A stretch of DNA of 42,200 bases from Pseudomonadota bacterium (GCA_021781575.1 JAJXWP010000038.1:1-42200), one strand, 5' to 3'; positions 1 to 9,193 are shown, counted from the first letter of the stretch. Made by a program: numbers and translations. Notes: generated by a model not told the origin, from the sequence alone.

Positions 1-54
1 CTCAACGATCTGCAGATAGCTGCGCGGTCCGGACTTCTTCACGCGGAAGAACAT
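1..54 (-). CDS. IS1634-family transposase, 5' fragment cut by window edge
   Basis: The minus strand opens with ATG at 54-52 and reads 18 codons without a stop to base 1, giving MFFRVKKSGPRSYLQIVE. This is the characteristic N-terminus of IS1634-type (IS4 superfamily) DDE transposases, which begin with MFFR, a short basic stretch and YLQIVE. The catalytic domain lies outside the window, so intactness cannot be judged. The AT-rich stretch 55-243 between this start and the next gene probably contains one end of the element, but no terminal inverted repeat can be called because the partner end is not visible. The identification rests on a short but distinctive N-terminal match. Confidence 0.7.
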   Translation of the reverse strand, partial: MFFRVKKSGPRSYLQIVE

Positions 55-243
55 AACGCCCCTCAAAGCAGGACATTATGATATCAAATACAACTCCAGC
101 AGAAAAGCCATATCACAGATATGACGTGGCACTATGTTTTGATCTCGCGCCACTTTTCAGGCCGAAAAACCCAATGATTTCAATGGTCGGCCCCGCCGAA
201 ACCCGGATTCACTGTTCAAGTTGGGCTTGAAGAGGAGGTTCCG

Positions 244-666
244 GTGCGAACAGCGTTTGCCCTTTGCCTTTTGGCGCCGCTGGCCTTGCCCGCCGCGGCT
301 GCTCTTGCGGCCCCAGGCGGGTCGCCGGGAGCGCAAGCGATGGTCGGGGGCCTGTTGGGTGGCGGCCCGGGAATGCATGCTCCGATGCGAGGCGACGGAC
401 CCGGCGGCTGGACCATCCATCCAGCACGTCTACCGATGCTGAAGGAACGGCTGGCGATCACGCCGCAGCAGGAGCCACAGTGGAGAACTTATGCTCGCGC
501 GGTTACCGCCGCCTGGGACAGCCGACGCGAAAGCTATCGGCAAGTCGGGAGCGAAAGCTACGTCGCCATCGAGCGCGCCCGTTCCGCCCTGGCGGCGGTG
601 CTCGATCCGACCCAGCGGGACCGCTTGAACGGAGCAGTACCGCCCAATGCGTGCTGCGACCGCTGA
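244..666 (+). CDS. Spy/CpxP-like small periplasmic protein (LTXXQ-type)
   Basis: This is a 140-residue protein. The GTG start at 244 is preceded by a strong AGGAGG at about 233-238. Residues 1-22 form a signal peptide (basic start, Ala/Leu-rich core, ending near ALA-AP), followed by a Gly/Pro/Met-rich segment. Around residues 67-85 the sequence ERLAITPQQEPQW resembles the LTXXQ repeat of the Spy/CpxP family, small helical periplasmic proteins that act as chaperones or stress sensors, often metal-responsive. The C-terminal part is predicted helical and ends with a Cys pair (ACCDR). It is monocistronic, with a strong hairpin at 795-823 before the convergent aldehyde dehydrogenase. The family call is from one motif, overall size and the signal peptide; the substrate is unknown. 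Confidence 0.6.
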   Translation: MRTAFALCLLAPLALPAAAALAAPGGSPGAQAMVGGLLGGGPGMHAPMRGDGPGGWTIHPARLPMLKERLAITPQQEPQWRTYARAVTAAWDSRRESYRQVGSESYVAIERARSALAAVLDPTQRDRLNGAVPPNACCDR

Positions 667-794
667 CCGCAGAGAGTGCCGCGGCGAGCAAGCATGACCG
701 GCCGCAAGTAAGGACACCGCCGGAAAAGGCGAACCGTCTCCCCTCTGGAGGGCTTCGGCTGGGATCTCCCGCGGGCAAGGCGACGCCTGCGGGC

Positions 795-826
795 GTGCGC
801 CGCGCTGTTACTGCGCGGCGCACTTT
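795..826 (+). terminator. Hairpin between convergent genes
   Basis: An 11-bp perfect inverted repeat (GTGCGCCGCGC at 795-805, GCGCGGCGCAC at 813-823) has a 7-nt loop and is followed by TTT on the plus strand. It sits between the stop of the Spy-like gene (666) and the stop of the convergent aldehyde dehydrogenase gene (833), so it can terminate both. The U tract is short. Confidence 0.65.
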
Positions 827-832
827 CCGCAA

Positions 833-2323
833 TCAATAGGCGATGCAGACCGATTTGGTCTCGGTGTAGAGATCGATCGCGGCCCGACCCATCTCGCGGC
901 CGTAGCCTGATTGCTTGAAGCCGCCGAACGGCATGGCGGGATCAATCATGTTGTGGGTATTGACCCAGACCGTGCCGGCTTTGATCTTCGGCACAAGCGT
1001 CATTACCTTGCCGAGATCATTCGACCAGATGCTGGCGCCCAGACCATATTCGCTGTCGTTGGCGCGGCGGGCCACTTCATCCAGATCGTCGAAGGGCATG
1101 GCGACCACCACCGGGCCGAAGATCTCTTCCCGGACCACGCTCATCGAATGGTCTACGTCGACGAGCACCGTCGGCTCGACGAAATAGCCGGGCCGCGGGG
1201 AAGCCTTGCCTCCGGTCACGGCGCGAGCACCGGCGGAAAGCCCCTGTTCGATATAAGAACACACGCGGTCGCGCTGGCGGGCGGAGACCAGCGGATTGAC
1301 CTGGTTGTTCGGATCCAGTCCGGGCCCGATGGGCATGGAGCCGGCGGCCGCGGCCAGGCCGTTCACCACCTGGTCGAACGCCTTTTTATGCACATAGAGC
1401 CGCGAGCCCGCGGTACAGACCTGGCCCTGATTGAAGAAGATGGCCATGGCCGATCCGCCCACTGCCATTTCGGTCGGTACGTCGTCCAGCATGATGACCG
1501 GCGATTTGCCGCCGAGTTCGAGGGAGAATCGGGTCATGTTGTCGACCGCCGCGTGGCCGATCTTGCGCCCAACCTCGGTCGATCCGGTGAAGGCGACCTT
1601 GTCGATGCCAGGATGGGAAGCCAAAGCCGCGCCGGCGCTCGCGCCATTGCCGGTGATCACATTGACGACACCTGGGGGAACGCCGGCTTCCATGCATAGC
1701 TCCGCCAAGCGCAAAGCGGTCAGTGGTGTCTCTTCCGCCGGCTTCAACACCACCGTGCAGCCGCAGGCCAGGGCCGGCGTGATTTTCCAGACCGCCATGA
1801 TCAGCGGGAAATTCCACGGCACGATGGCACCCACCACGCCCACCGGCTCGCGCAGGGTCATGGCCCGATAACGCGTGCCCGGCGGGATGGGAATCGACAC
1901 GTCGATGGTGGTGCCCTCGATCTTCGTCGCCCAGCCCGCCATATACCGGCAGAACTCGACGGAGTGGCCGACCTCCAGCATGCGCGACAGCGCGATGGAT
2001 TTTCCCTGGTTCAGCGTTTCGAGCTGCGCCAGTTCCTCCCCATGGGCCTCGATCAGTTCGGATAGCCGAATCAGGATGCGCTCGCGGTCGGCCGGCCGCA
2101 GCCGGCTCCAGTCACCCTCGAGGGCGCGGCGAGCCGAAGCGACTGCTCGGTCGACTTCCCCTTTCGTCGCATCCGGCACTTTGGCCAATACTTCCCCGGT
2201 CGAAGGATCATAAACGGCGACCGGCTGCCCTTCCCCCTCGACCATGGCGCCGTCGATGAAGTGGCCGAGCCGGCGGCCAAGGAAAGCGCGAACCGATGAA
2301 TCTACTTGCATATTTGCGGACAT
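833..2323 (-). CDS. NAD(P)-dependent aldehyde dehydrogenase (phenylacetaldehyde/betaine-aldehyde type)
   Basis: This is a full-length 496-residue ALDH-superfamily enzyme, oxidising an aldehyde to its carboxylic acid in the cytoplasm. Visible motifs are PWNFP (Asn171, oxyanion stabilisation), FTGSTEVG at 245-252 (cofactor fold), ELGGKSP with the general base Glu269, and FFNQGQVCTAGSR with the nucleophile Cys303. The C-terminal PFGGFKQSGYGRE at about 465-477 is typical of the family. The start is set by GGGAGG five to six bases before ATG 2323; an in-frame Met at residue 5 lacks this spacing. It resembles the FeaB/StyD/PeaH group that acts downstream of amine oxidation. The nearby amine dehydrogenase locus suggests it handles the aldehyde released there. 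Exact substrate specificity cannot be read from sequence. Confidence 0.9.
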   Translation of the reverse strand: MSANMQVDSSVRAFLGRRLGHFIDGAMVEGEGQPVAVYDPSTGEVLAKVPDATKGEVDRAVASARRALEGDWSRLRPADRERILIRLSELIEAHGEELAQLETLNQGKSIALSRMLEVGHSVEFCRYMAGWATKIEGTTIDVSIPIPPGTRYRAMTLREPVGVVGAIVPWNFPLIMAVWKITPALACGCTVVLKPAEETPLTALRLAELCMEAGVPPGVVNVITGNGASAGAALASHPGIDKVAFTGSTEVGRKIGHAAVDNMTRFSLELGGKSPVIMLDDVPTEMAVGGSAMAIFFNQGQVCTAGSRLYVHKKAFDQVVNGLAAAAGSMPIGPGLDPNNQVNPLVSARQRDRVCSYIEQGLSAGARAVTGGKASPRPGYFVEPTVLVDVDHSMSVVREEIFGPVVVAMPFDDLDEVARRANDSEYGLGASIWSNDLGKVMTLVPKIKAGTVWVNTHNMIDPAMPFGGFKQSGYGREMGRAAIDLYTETKSVCIAY

Positions 2324-2368
2324 GAAGCCTCCCGATGCCCTGGGTGATGTTGCCTTTGGGTTATGAGC

Positions 2369-2389
2369 GAAACGGCTGGCAACCGTTTC
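2369..2389. promoter_or_regulatory. Inverted repeat upstream of the aldehyde dehydrogenase gene
   Basis: A perfect 7-bp inverted repeat (GAAACGG at 2369-2375, CCGTTTC at 2383-2389) has a 7-bp spacer and lies 46 bp before the ATG of the aldehyde dehydrogenase, downstream of the chemoreceptor stop. No T tract follows on either side, so an operator is more likely than a terminator. A second short palindrome, GATGT-GAG-ACATC, lies nearby at about 2424-2436. Confidence 0.4.
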
Positions 2390-2455
2390 TCATCCAGCGA
2401 CCGGCGGACCGCTTGATAGCGAGATGTGAGACATCCCACCGGCCGAAGGTTCGAA

Positions 2456-4225
2456 TTACGCATATGCCTGCCGCCTTGCCGAAGCCGGCCGGCCGACCGC
2501 CGGCGCTGCGGCGTCACCGCCTTGGCCGGCTGCTTCCTGGCTTTTGATATCCAAGAGAAACTTCTCCACTTCGCGGCGCAGCTTATCGGCTTCGCCGGTC
2601 AGCTGATCGGCCGAGGCAAGAACGTCGGCGGCGACTTTGCCGGTGGAATGAGTGGCGCCCGTAACACCTTCTATGTTCTCGGTAACGTCGCGCGCGGCAG
2701 TCGAGGTCTGCTGGACATTCCGCGCGATCTCGTGAGTTGCCGCCTCCTGCTGGGCGACGGCGGCCGCAATGCCGCCGGCGATGCCATTCAGTTGTTCGAT
2801 GGTCTGGGCGATGTGACTGATGGTGGCGACCGCCGAATCAGTCCTTTGTTGCACAAGGACGATATGACTGCTGATCTCGCCGGTCGCCTTGCTGGTCTGG
2901 GTGGCCAGTTCCTTGACCTCATTCGCCACCACGGCGAACCCCCGGCCGGCCTCGCCCGCCCGAGCCGCTTCGATCGTCGCATTCAGCGCCAACAAATTTG
3001 TTTGGCTGGCGATCGAGGTGATCAGATCGACCACTTCGCCGATGCGCTGCGTCGCCTCGGCAAGACTGCGCATCGCCGAGTCGACCTGGGCCGACTCGGA
3101 TACCGCCGCGCTGGCGATGGAGCGCGACTGCCCTGCCTGCCTGCCGATCTCCTGAATTGAGGCGGTAAGCTCCTCGGCCGCTGCAGCCACCGTCTCGACA
3201 TTGGTCGAGGCGATCTGCGCCGCGCTGGATACGGCGGCCGAACGGGAATTGGTCTCCTCGGCCGTCGAGGACATCAATTTCGCCGTTTCCCGCATCTTTT
3301 TGGCCGCGGCGGTAACGGCACCAAGCGCGCCACCCACCGACCTCTCGAATTGAGCCGTATGCTCTTCCAAAGCCACCCGGCGGAATTCCTTGCTGGCCAT
3401 TTCGTCATCGCGTGCCGATTCAAGATCGCGGCGGGCCAATGCCGCCTCCTTGAACGCACGCAGCGAGCGCGCCAAGGAGCCGACTTCATCTGTCCGATCC
3501 GCTCCGTCCACCGCCACAGTCAGGTCACCACCGGCAAGACGATCGAGTGCAACCGTCATCTGCGACAGCGGGGCGGTGACCAGAAGGCGAAGGGTCGACA
3601 GAAGAATCGCCAGAGACAAGGCGACGGCGGCGCTGGCGACACCGAACACGACGGCGATGACCCGGCCCGACAGCTGCCTCACGGAACGCTCCGCTGCCTC
3701 CATTTGCGCCTGGCTCGCCTCCACCCCTTTGCGCGCCTCGCTCAGCAGGGCGGTTCTCGCCGAATAGCCTTCGCCGCTCGACAATTTCGTCGCGTTGTCG
3801 AAATCCCCGAGCAACGCCAACTTCAGGACTTCTTGAGCAATTTTATCGTAGGCGCTGATTTTCTGCTTCAGAGCAGTGGAATTTTGCTCGTTCCCCTTGA
3901 ACGCCCCCAGCTCGACCAACAGATCTGCCGTATGGTTGGCGGCAGCGATCGCGGCGTTGTATTTCGCGGCGTATTCTTTCTGCGCCTCACCAATTCCGAG
4001 GATTGCATCCTTTTCATCGACAGACGCGCTGATAGCCTGGATTTCCAGGTCTTGGCTGACTTCGAGCCGCTTCGCATTCACGCCAACGGCTTCACTTGTC
4101 ATACCCTCAAGGCGATGGATACCGTAATAAGCTGAAGCAACGATAAAAATAATACCAAAGTAGACTAATGAGACCGGCATCAATGTCTTATTGAACAGCG
4201 ATATGTTTCTGAGCCACCCCATCAT
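2456..4225 (-). CDS. Methyl-accepting chemotaxis protein with helical-bundle sensor
   Basis: This is a 589-residue chemoreceptor. The N-terminal transmembrane helix is at about 13-34. The periplasmic region at about 35-187 is helical and Ala/Lys/Glu-rich, like four-helix-bundle (4HB_MCP) sensors, with no Cache or PAS signature. The second membrane helix is at 188-211, followed by a HAMP domain (about 212-265) and a long cytoplasmic signalling coiled coil. The conserved hairpin tip at about 402-440 ([19 protein letters not shown] then [12 protein letters not shown]) is the CheA/CheW contact. It would bias flagellar rotation in response to a ligand that is not identifiable. No che genes are adjacent. 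It is transcribed from the AT-rich divergent region shared with the universal stress protein. Confidence 0.92.
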   Translation of the reverse strand: MMGWLRNISLFNKTLMPVSLVYFGIIFIVASAYYGIHRLEGMTSEAVGVNAKRLEVSQDLEIQAISASVDEKDAILGIGEAQKEYAAKYNAAIAAANHTADLLVELGAFKGNEQNSTALKQKISAYDKIAQEVLKLALLGDFDNATKLSSGEGYSARTALLSEARKGVEASQAQMEAAERSVRQLSGRVIAVVFGVASAAVALSLAILLSTLRLLVTAPLSQMTVALDRLAGGDLTVAVDGADRTDEVGSLARSLRAFKEAALARRDLESARDDEMASKEFRRVALEEHTAQFERSVGGALGAVTAAAKKMRETAKLMSSTAEETNSRSAAVSSAAQIASTNVETVAAAAEELTASIQEIGRQAGQSRSIASAAVSESAQVDSAMRSLAEATQRIGEVVDLITSIASQTNLLALNATIEAARAGEAGRGFAVVANEVKELATQTSKATGEISSHIVLVQQRTDSAVATISHIAQTIEQLNGIAGGIAAAVAQQEAATHEIARNVQQTSTAARDVTENIEGVTGATHSTGKVAADVLASADQLTGEADKLRREVEKFLLDIKSQEAAGQGGDAAAPAVGRPASARRQAYA

Positions 4226-4642
4226 CTCATGAAACGCCTTCTGTGATAGAGACAGTCAACAGATGGAACACGAACAACACTATTATTAATTTGAATTAAC
4301 CAACGCAATTTATGCGTCATGGCAGATTATCGAAATATATTTATCGCAAAACGTTGTTCAATGCGTTATGTACAATTTGGCATTTTGCGCGCCATTACAT
4401 GAAACAAATATATTGCACAGCATTTTTATTTATTGCGCGCCAGGAAGCCCCACCTCACACCTGTTGCTCACACAATACTAGGCGCCGGCTCGGCTAAAAA
4501 TAACCAAATCTGGTTATGTCGAAGCCGGCTTGGTTCTGGTTCCATGGGACACTCAGTGGCGTCTATTTCTTCGACGGCCGCGAATTCAAGCTCGTTCCCA
4601 TGGCGTCTCCCGCGATTTGGAAGTTTGGAGCAGATAATACAG
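4226..4642. other. AT-rich divergent intergenic region (chemoreceptor / universal stress protein)
   Basis: These 417 bp without a gene are clearly more AT-rich than the surroundings, mainly from 4226 to 4440. They contain a 10-bp direct repeat TTGCGCGCCA at 4385-4394 and 4433-4442 (48-bp period) and the palindrome at 4499-4516. An open frame runs through from 4433 into the universal stress protein, but its first 70 residues have no family resemblance and are treated as non-coding leader. No confident -35/-10 pair was called. Confidence 0.5.
4499..4516. promoter_or_regulatory. Palindromic operator-like site, copy 1
   Basis: AATAACCAAATCTGGTTA contains a 6-bp inverted repeat (TAACCA / TGGTTA) around a 4-bp centre, 127 bp before the universal stress protein start. 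The same 18 bases occur at 23881-23898 ahead of the LuxR response regulator. Both copies are intergenic. This is likely a transcription-factor site; the protein that binds it is unknown. Confidence 0.55.
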
Positions 4643-5485
4643 ATGAAAGAAATTCTCCTTTGCCTCGAGCCGACGACCCCTTCCGTGGCGCATGTGAAGG
4701 CCGCCGCCTGGGCCGCGGCATTACAGAATGCCCGGCTGACCGTGCTGTTCGTTCAGCCGGTGCGGGATATTCCGCTGGCGGTCCGGCTCCAGATGGAGGA
4801 TGTGGAGAAAGTGTTGGCGGAGAGCGACCGCGAGATCGCCGATAGGGCGCGCCGCCTGACGGCCGAAGCGGTTCAACCTGCGGGAGTCGCCTATCAATGG
4901 GTGGAAGCGGCCGGCTTGGCCGAGGAGATCCTGGTCAGAAGGTCTCGCACCTCCGACCTGGTCGTCGTCGCGTCACCGTCTCGCGAAGGCAACCGGGCCT
5001 CCGATGAGCCGATGCCCGATCCGCTGATTGGGCCCCTCGTCATGCATTCCGGGCGCCCGGTCCTCGTGGTGCCGGCCGATGCGGCAATCACCTCCTTCGG
5101 CCGCCGGATCGCCGTTTGCTGGGACGGCGGAAGGGAGTCCAGCCGCGCTCTCCACGATGCTTTGCCGATCCTGCAGAAGGCCGACTCGGTGAGCTTGCTG
5201 ATGGTCGTTCAAAAGCTGTCGGAAAGTGGCGGGCCGCCGATCGAATTCGGAGCCGCCGCCAGGTCCCATCTGGCCCAGTACGGCGTCTCGGCCGAGGCCC
5301 AGGCGATTACCCTCCGGGATGGCCGAGGTGTCGACGACCTTCTGCTGGATCAGGCGGGAAACATCGCCGCGGATTTGGTCGTCATGGGCGCCTTCGGTCG
5401 ATCCCGTCTGCGCGAAATTGTCCTCGGCAGCGTCACCAACGGCGTCATCAGCCGCTCAAGGATCCCGGTTCTCCTGTCACACTGA
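4643..5485 (+). CDS. Tandem-domain universal stress protein
   Basis: This is a 280-residue protein with two UspA folds. Domain 1 (about 1-145) begins MKEILLCLEP. Domain 2 (about 153-280) begins RRIAVCWDGGRES and ends with the nucleotide-binding motif G249-x2-G252-x9-G262-S263, followed by SRIPVLLSH. The motif is intact in the second domain and absent from the first, as is usual for tandem Usp proteins. The open frame extends upstream to 4433, but family similarity begins at Met 4643, with GGAG at 4627-4630, so this start is preferred. Tandem Usp proteins bind ATP and help survival under stress, often under low oxygen. It is convergent with the hybrid kinase gene, with 29 bp between the stops. 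Confidence 0.88.
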   Translation: MKEILLCLEPTTPSVAHVKAAAWAAALQNARLTVLFVQPVRDIPLAVRLQMEDVEKVLAESDREIADRARRLTAEAVQPAGVAYQWVEAAGLAEEILVRRSRTSDLVVVASPSREGNRASDEPMPDPLIGPLVMHSGRPVLVVPADAAITSFGRRIAVCWDGGRESSRALHDALPILQKADSVSLLMVVQKLSESGGPPIEFGAAARSHLAQYGVSAEAQAITLRDGRGVDDLLLDQAGNIAADLVVMGAFGRSRLREIVLGSVTNGVISRSRIPVLLSH

Positions 5486-5509
5486 GCGGCCTCGCCGCCA
5501 TAGGGCCAA

Positions 5510-5528
5510 GCCCCTCATGCCGAGGGGC
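5510..5528. terminator. Hairpin at convergent gene ends
   Basis: A perfect 7-bp inverted repeat (GCCCCTC / GAGGGGC, 5-nt loop) lies at the junction of the convergent universal stress protein and hybrid kinase genes and overlaps the kinase stop. No T tract follows, so efficient termination is uncertain. Confidence 0.35.
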
Positions 5529-8142
5529 GACAGCAGAACAGGTAGGTCAGGGCGGAGCGCAACCTTGCCGGGCTGATCGGTTTGGCCACGAACTCGTGGC
5601 CGCGACGGCGAATTTGCTCCTGGACGGCCTGCGACGTATCGGCGGTGACCACCAAAGCCGGAGGGCAGACCCCCATCACCTGCCGCATTTCGTCGAGGGC
5701 GTCCAAGCCGGTTTTGTCGTCACCGAGATGATAGTCGACAATAATAAGTTCCGGCCCGCTTCGTGCCCGCTCGATCGCCTCGGCGATCGACATGGACATC
5801 AGTGTAACGCAACCCCACGCCGAGAGAATGCGCTCCAGGCCCTCCACGGACAATGGATCGTCGTCGACCACAAGGATTTTCTTGCCGCTGAGGATTGCCG
5901 CCGACCGCGGCACAGGCATGGCTTCCGGAGTCCGGGCCGCCATCATGTCGGCCAATGGCACTCCTACCAGGAATGCGGAACCCAGCCCTTCGGTCGAGCG
6001 CATCTCGACAGAAAGGCCGAGGGCCTGGGTGATCTTGTCGACGATGGTCAACCCCAGCCCCGACCCGCCGCTCCTGTCGCGGCTGCCCGGCCCAAGACGG
6101 CGGAATGGTTTGAAAACTTCCATCTTTTTGTCTTCGGGAATGCCGACGCCGGTATCGTAAACCCCCACCAGCAGTTCCTCGCCTCTTCGCCGGCAGCCGA
6201 CCAGGATACGACCTTCCGGAGTATAGCGGATCGCGTTCGCCAGCAAGTTGCGCACGACACGCTGCAACAGGCTGCGGTCCGTCCACACCAGGGCCGAACA
6301 TGGCAGAACTTTCAGCTGCAAGCCGACCCGCCGAGCCTGCGGCGCGTATTCCGCCTCCACCTGCGCCAGCAATGAGGCGATGGGAAATTGGGTAAGCCTC
6401 GGGGTCAGGCCGCCGGCTTCGAGCATCGCCACTTCAAGAGAATCGGCAAGCATCTCTTCGGCAGCCTCCAAAGCGCCTTCGATCCGATCCAAGATGGCCC
6501 GCCCTGGCCCCGATAGCGATTCTTCCAGCAGCGCGCCCAACAACAGACGTGCGGCATTCAACGGCTGCTGAAGATCATGGCTGATCGCCGCCATGAAATC
6601 GCTCTTGCTGGCATTTGCGCTCTCCGCCTCGGCCTTCGCCGCAACCAGCGCCGCTTCGGTTTCCCGCCGGGCAATCAGTTCCTGGGTGAGCTGTCGATTG
6701 AGCTCGGCCAACTCTTCGGTCCGCCGGCGCACGGTGGCCTCAAGCAAGACATTGTTCTGAAAAAGGGAAAAAGAATCGCCTTGGGCGTTCATACTCCGCT
6801 CGACGCGCTGCAGCAGGACGCGGACCGTCTTGCGCAGCTTGGCATTCTCCTTTTCGAGCTTACCCAGTTCGGTCTCCTGGGGGGCCGGCGGCATACCGCG
6901 GCCCTTCGTTTCGGCGGACCCGAAACCGAAGGCCACCCCAGTAAAGGTATGGTTGCAATGCAAGCCATTGAACTGTTCGCCGAATGTCGAGCATCCGACG
7001 ACGTGGTATTGGGCAAATAAATCCCGCAACTCCGGCTTGATATTGACCGTGTCCGCCTCGATCCGACGCATGATGCAGTCGAACCCCAACACCGCATGGG
7101 GATGGCCGACGGCGCCCTGTATGTCCTCAAACAGGCTGCGCAGGTTCTCGAGCATGCCGGTGTTATGTCCGACGGACAGGGGAACCCCTTCATCGATGGC
7201 GCAGGCAAGCTCAAGGCCGCCATCCGCGGTCAAGCCACGGACGCTGCGCGTATGCCAGCTACCCCCGACACGCACGACCAGCGGAGGAAGCAACGCACCA
7301 TCGGAACGCAGCTGTGAAATATTCCATCCCAAGCGGCGGGCGTATTCGAATGCGGCGGGCTCGCCATTCAATTCGGTTACGATCCGACGCTCGGGGTCGG
7401 CACCGGTCACGATCAGTTGATCATTGCTGCCGACGAATTGTTGGCTGGAGAATACTTTGAACGGCAAATGGGTATGAATGAGCGTCAGAATCGCCGCATC
7501 GCCGTAAAAGCGCCCATCGTGGAAAACCAGAGTTTCACCGTTGAATGTGCAATTCGATGCGGAACCGCCGAACAAAGACAAAGGACTGAGTGACGCCGAC
7601 AAGCTGCTGATGACCCGCTCTTCGACGAGACGGCTACCATCGATCATCAACATGCCGAACGTCGTGTGATGGCTCGGCTCGACACCCTGGCGGCGAAGAT
7701 CCTCGAACAACGCATGCGACACATCGCGGCCGTCGCCGGCATCGAAGCTGGAAACGGCGGGAATCAGGCGCGACACCGAGATGCAGGCTTCCCGTGCTAT
7801 GGAAATCCCTGCCAGACCGCCCATGGTGTATCCGTGGGGCGATATTTCTCCGGCAGTCGTGCAGCCGACCAGGGGAGCGCCGGCAAAGGTTTCCTGAAGA
7901 GCCAGTTCCAGCGCATGACGGTCGTAGCGCGAGGAACAGAACACGACGGTGAGGCCGGCCGACGGCAGGAAGATGGCATCGAACAGTTCGCGTACGGCCT
8001 GGACGGGATCAGGGTTCAAGGAAATGCCCTGGCGTATCGTCCCCGGCTGTTCCGCAGTCATCAGACTTGTTGCCGCCAAGAGCCGTCCCCCACCACTAGG
8101 CTTTTTGCGCCGGCGATGCGATTCCGTGAAGCGCGTCATCAT
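5515..8142 (-). CDS. FIST-domain hybrid histidine kinase / response regulator
   Basis: This is an 875-residue protein without a signal peptide or membrane helices. FIST_N spans about 45-245 (small-molecule sensory fold; GLTVVFCSS, LVGCTTAGEI) and FIST_C about 265-405 (VVGCSTFGEQ). A coiled coil follows at about 422-510. The HisKA segment carries phospho-acceptor His522 in ISHDLQQPLNAARLL. HATPase_c runs about 620-732 with the N box around Asn632/Asn636, DTGVGIP (663-669) and GGSGLGL. A C-terminal receiver (about 754-870) has acidic residues 760-762, phospho-acceptor Asp803 and Lys854. It is therefore a cytoplasmic sensor. The start at ATG-ATG 8142 has AAGG upstream and falls 28 nt after the UbiU-like gene stop; a longer frame to 8355 overlaps that gene and is rejected. 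The partner is probably the LuxR regulator at 24021-24650. Confidence 0.88.
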   Translation of the reverse strand: MMTRFTESHRRRKKPSGGGRLLAATSLMTAEQPGTIRQGISLNPDPVQAVRELFDAIFLPSAGLTVVFCSSRYDRHALELALQETFAGAPLVGCTTAGEISPHGYTMGGLAGISIAREACISVSRLIPAVSSFDAGDGRDVSHALFEDLRRQGVEPSHHTTFGMLMIDGSRLVEERVISSLSASLSPLSLFGGSASNCTFNGETLVFHDGRFYGDAAILTLIHTHLPFKVFSSQQFVGSNDQLIVTGADPERRIVTELNGEPAAFEYARRLGWNISQLRSDGALLPPLVVRVGGSWHTRSVRGLTADGGLELACAIDEGVPLSVGHNTGMLENLRSLFEDIQGAVGHPHAVLGFDCIMRRIEADTVNIKPELRDLFAQYHVVGCSTFGEQFNGLHCNHTFTGVAFGFGSAETKGRGMPPAPQETELGKLEKENAKLRKTVRVLLQRVERSMNAQGDSFSLFQNNVLLEATVRRRTEELAELNRQLTQELIARRETEAALVAAKAEAESANASKSDFMAAISHDLQQPLNAARLLLGALLEESLSGPGRAILDRIEGALEAAEEMLADSLEVAMLEAGGLTPRLTQFPIASLLAQVEAEYAPQARRVGLQLKVLPCSALVWTDRSLLQRVVRNLLANAIRYTPEGRILVGCRRRGEELLVGVYDTGVGIPEDKKMEVFKPFRRLGPGSRDRSGGSGLGLTIVDKITQALGLSVEMRSTEGLGSAFLVGVPLADMMAARTPEAMPVPRSAAILSGKKILVVDDDPLSVEGLERILSAWGCVTLMSMSIAEAIERARSGPELIIVDYHLGDDKTGLDALDEMRQVMGVCPPALVVTADTSQAVQEQIRRRGHEFVAKPISPARLRSALTYLFCCRPSA

Positions 8143-8170
8143 CGCGCCTTGGGCAAATAATAGAATAGCC

Positions 8171-9193
8171 TCATCCGCGTGCGCACGCTTTTCCGGCGCC
8201 CGTCTCGCGATAATAGCACATATAGCCGGGAGCACAGGATGCCTCCCCGCCGCGTAACGCCCTGACAAAATCCGAGTATTGCGACGTGCCACCCGCCATC
8301 GAATGATGATCCAAGGCGGCGCGCACCAGTTCGACGCTTTTGATCTTCCGTTCAAGCGCCCCTTCCCGGCCGGCGATCTTCACCGCTCCGATCCCGGCCG
8401 CCGCCAGTTGGGGAATGGCGCAAAGACCGCACGGCCCGAAAGGAAACCCCTCCGGCGACACGGAAAACCCGCAACTGAATCGGTACCAGAGCCATTCCTG
8501 GTAGGCATGGTCGTTGGCTGCAAGCTTGTTCTGTTCCGCCAGTGCCAGCGGCCGGCCGTCGGCGCGGCTGTACTCCGACACATACCGGTCCAGGCAGATG
8601 GGTCCACCCAGACGGGATGGCAGATGGATACTGTGGCAACTACCTTCTTCGAAAACGCAGCCGTCGTTGAGAATGAAGGCCTCGTACTCGAGTTGAGCGC
8701 TAGCCGCCGCCACCCCGGCCATCTCCGACAGCGTTATGTCGCGAGGAAAAATGACTCTCTGCGCCCCCAGATCCTTAAGCAGCAAGGAATGCCCGGCATT
8801 ACGGCATCCCAGCAGAGAACTGGCGTGAAGACGAATCGCCGGCCCCCTTTCCGCCAGCACCGACAATAGGCCCAAGTCGCCGACGATGAGGGCGCGCCCG
8901 CCCATCTCGGCGAACCGGTAGGCCAGGTCGACCAGCGAGTCGATTTGCGCCTCGGTGTAATGCTGGGCATTCATCACGAGAGACACGGTGCGACCAAACT
9001 CGGCGGCAATGCCCACCACTTGCCGCAGGTCCTCATAGGACGAGAGATTGCCGAAGGCCCGCCGATTTACGCTGGCGCTCTGGAATCGCGCCGTCCACTC
9101 GCTCGGCACGATCCCGCAATACAGTTCATCGACCCCGGCCCGCGCCAGAGGCGCTACTTCACCGACTCGACTGATGGGAGCGACAATCTTCAT
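8171..9193 (-). CDS. U32-family (UbiU-like) Fe-S protein in the qhp locus
   Basis: This is a 340-residue U32 peptidase-family protein starting MKIVAPISRVGE, typical of the fold (KIVAPI...EV..L..AGVDELYCG). The ATG at 9193 has GGAG upstream and overlaps the end of the preceding gene by 35 nt, indicating translational coupling; an upstream start at 9259 lacks family similarity. Cys179, Cys186 (7 apart), Cys200 and Cys258 (in GPCGLCAIPQLAAAGI) follow the order and approximate spacing of the four [4Fe-4S] ligands of UbiU. UbiU-UbiV hydroxylates ubiquinone precursors without O2, and the relatives RlhA and TrhP hydroxylate RNA. The position directly after qhpE suggests a role in maturing the amine dehydrogenase cofactor. 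That role is inference; a protease function is unlikely. It could also be a displaced ubiquinone gene. Confidence 0.8.
   Translation of the reverse strand: MKIVAPISRVGEVAPLARAGVDELYCGIVPSEWTARFQSASVNRRAFGNLSSYEDLRQVVGIAAEFGRTVSLVMNAQHYTEAQIDSLVDLAYRFAEMGGRALIVGDLGLLSVLAERGPAIRLHASSLLGCRNAGHSLLLKDLGAQRVIFPRDITLSEMAGVAAASAQLEYEAFILNDGCVFEEGSCHSIHLPSRLGGPICLDRYVSEYSRADGRPLALAEQNKLAANDHAYQEWLWYRFSCGFSVSPEGFPFGPCGLCAIPQLAAAGIGAVKIAGREGALERKIKSVELVRAALDHHSMAGGTSQYSDFVRALRGGEASCAPGYMCYYRETGAGKACARG

Noticed and set aside
2426-4135. Long plus-strand frames opposite the first chemoreceptor
   Set aside because: They mirror the repetitive Ala-rich signalling domain on the other strand, with no start signals or family resemblance. 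The same applies to those opposite the second chemoreceptor (31650-33896).
5116-6375. Long plus-strand frame of 419 codons
   Set aside because: It is antisense to the hybrid kinase and partly overlaps the universal stress protein; composition is that of an out-of-frame GC-rich shadow with no domain resemblance.
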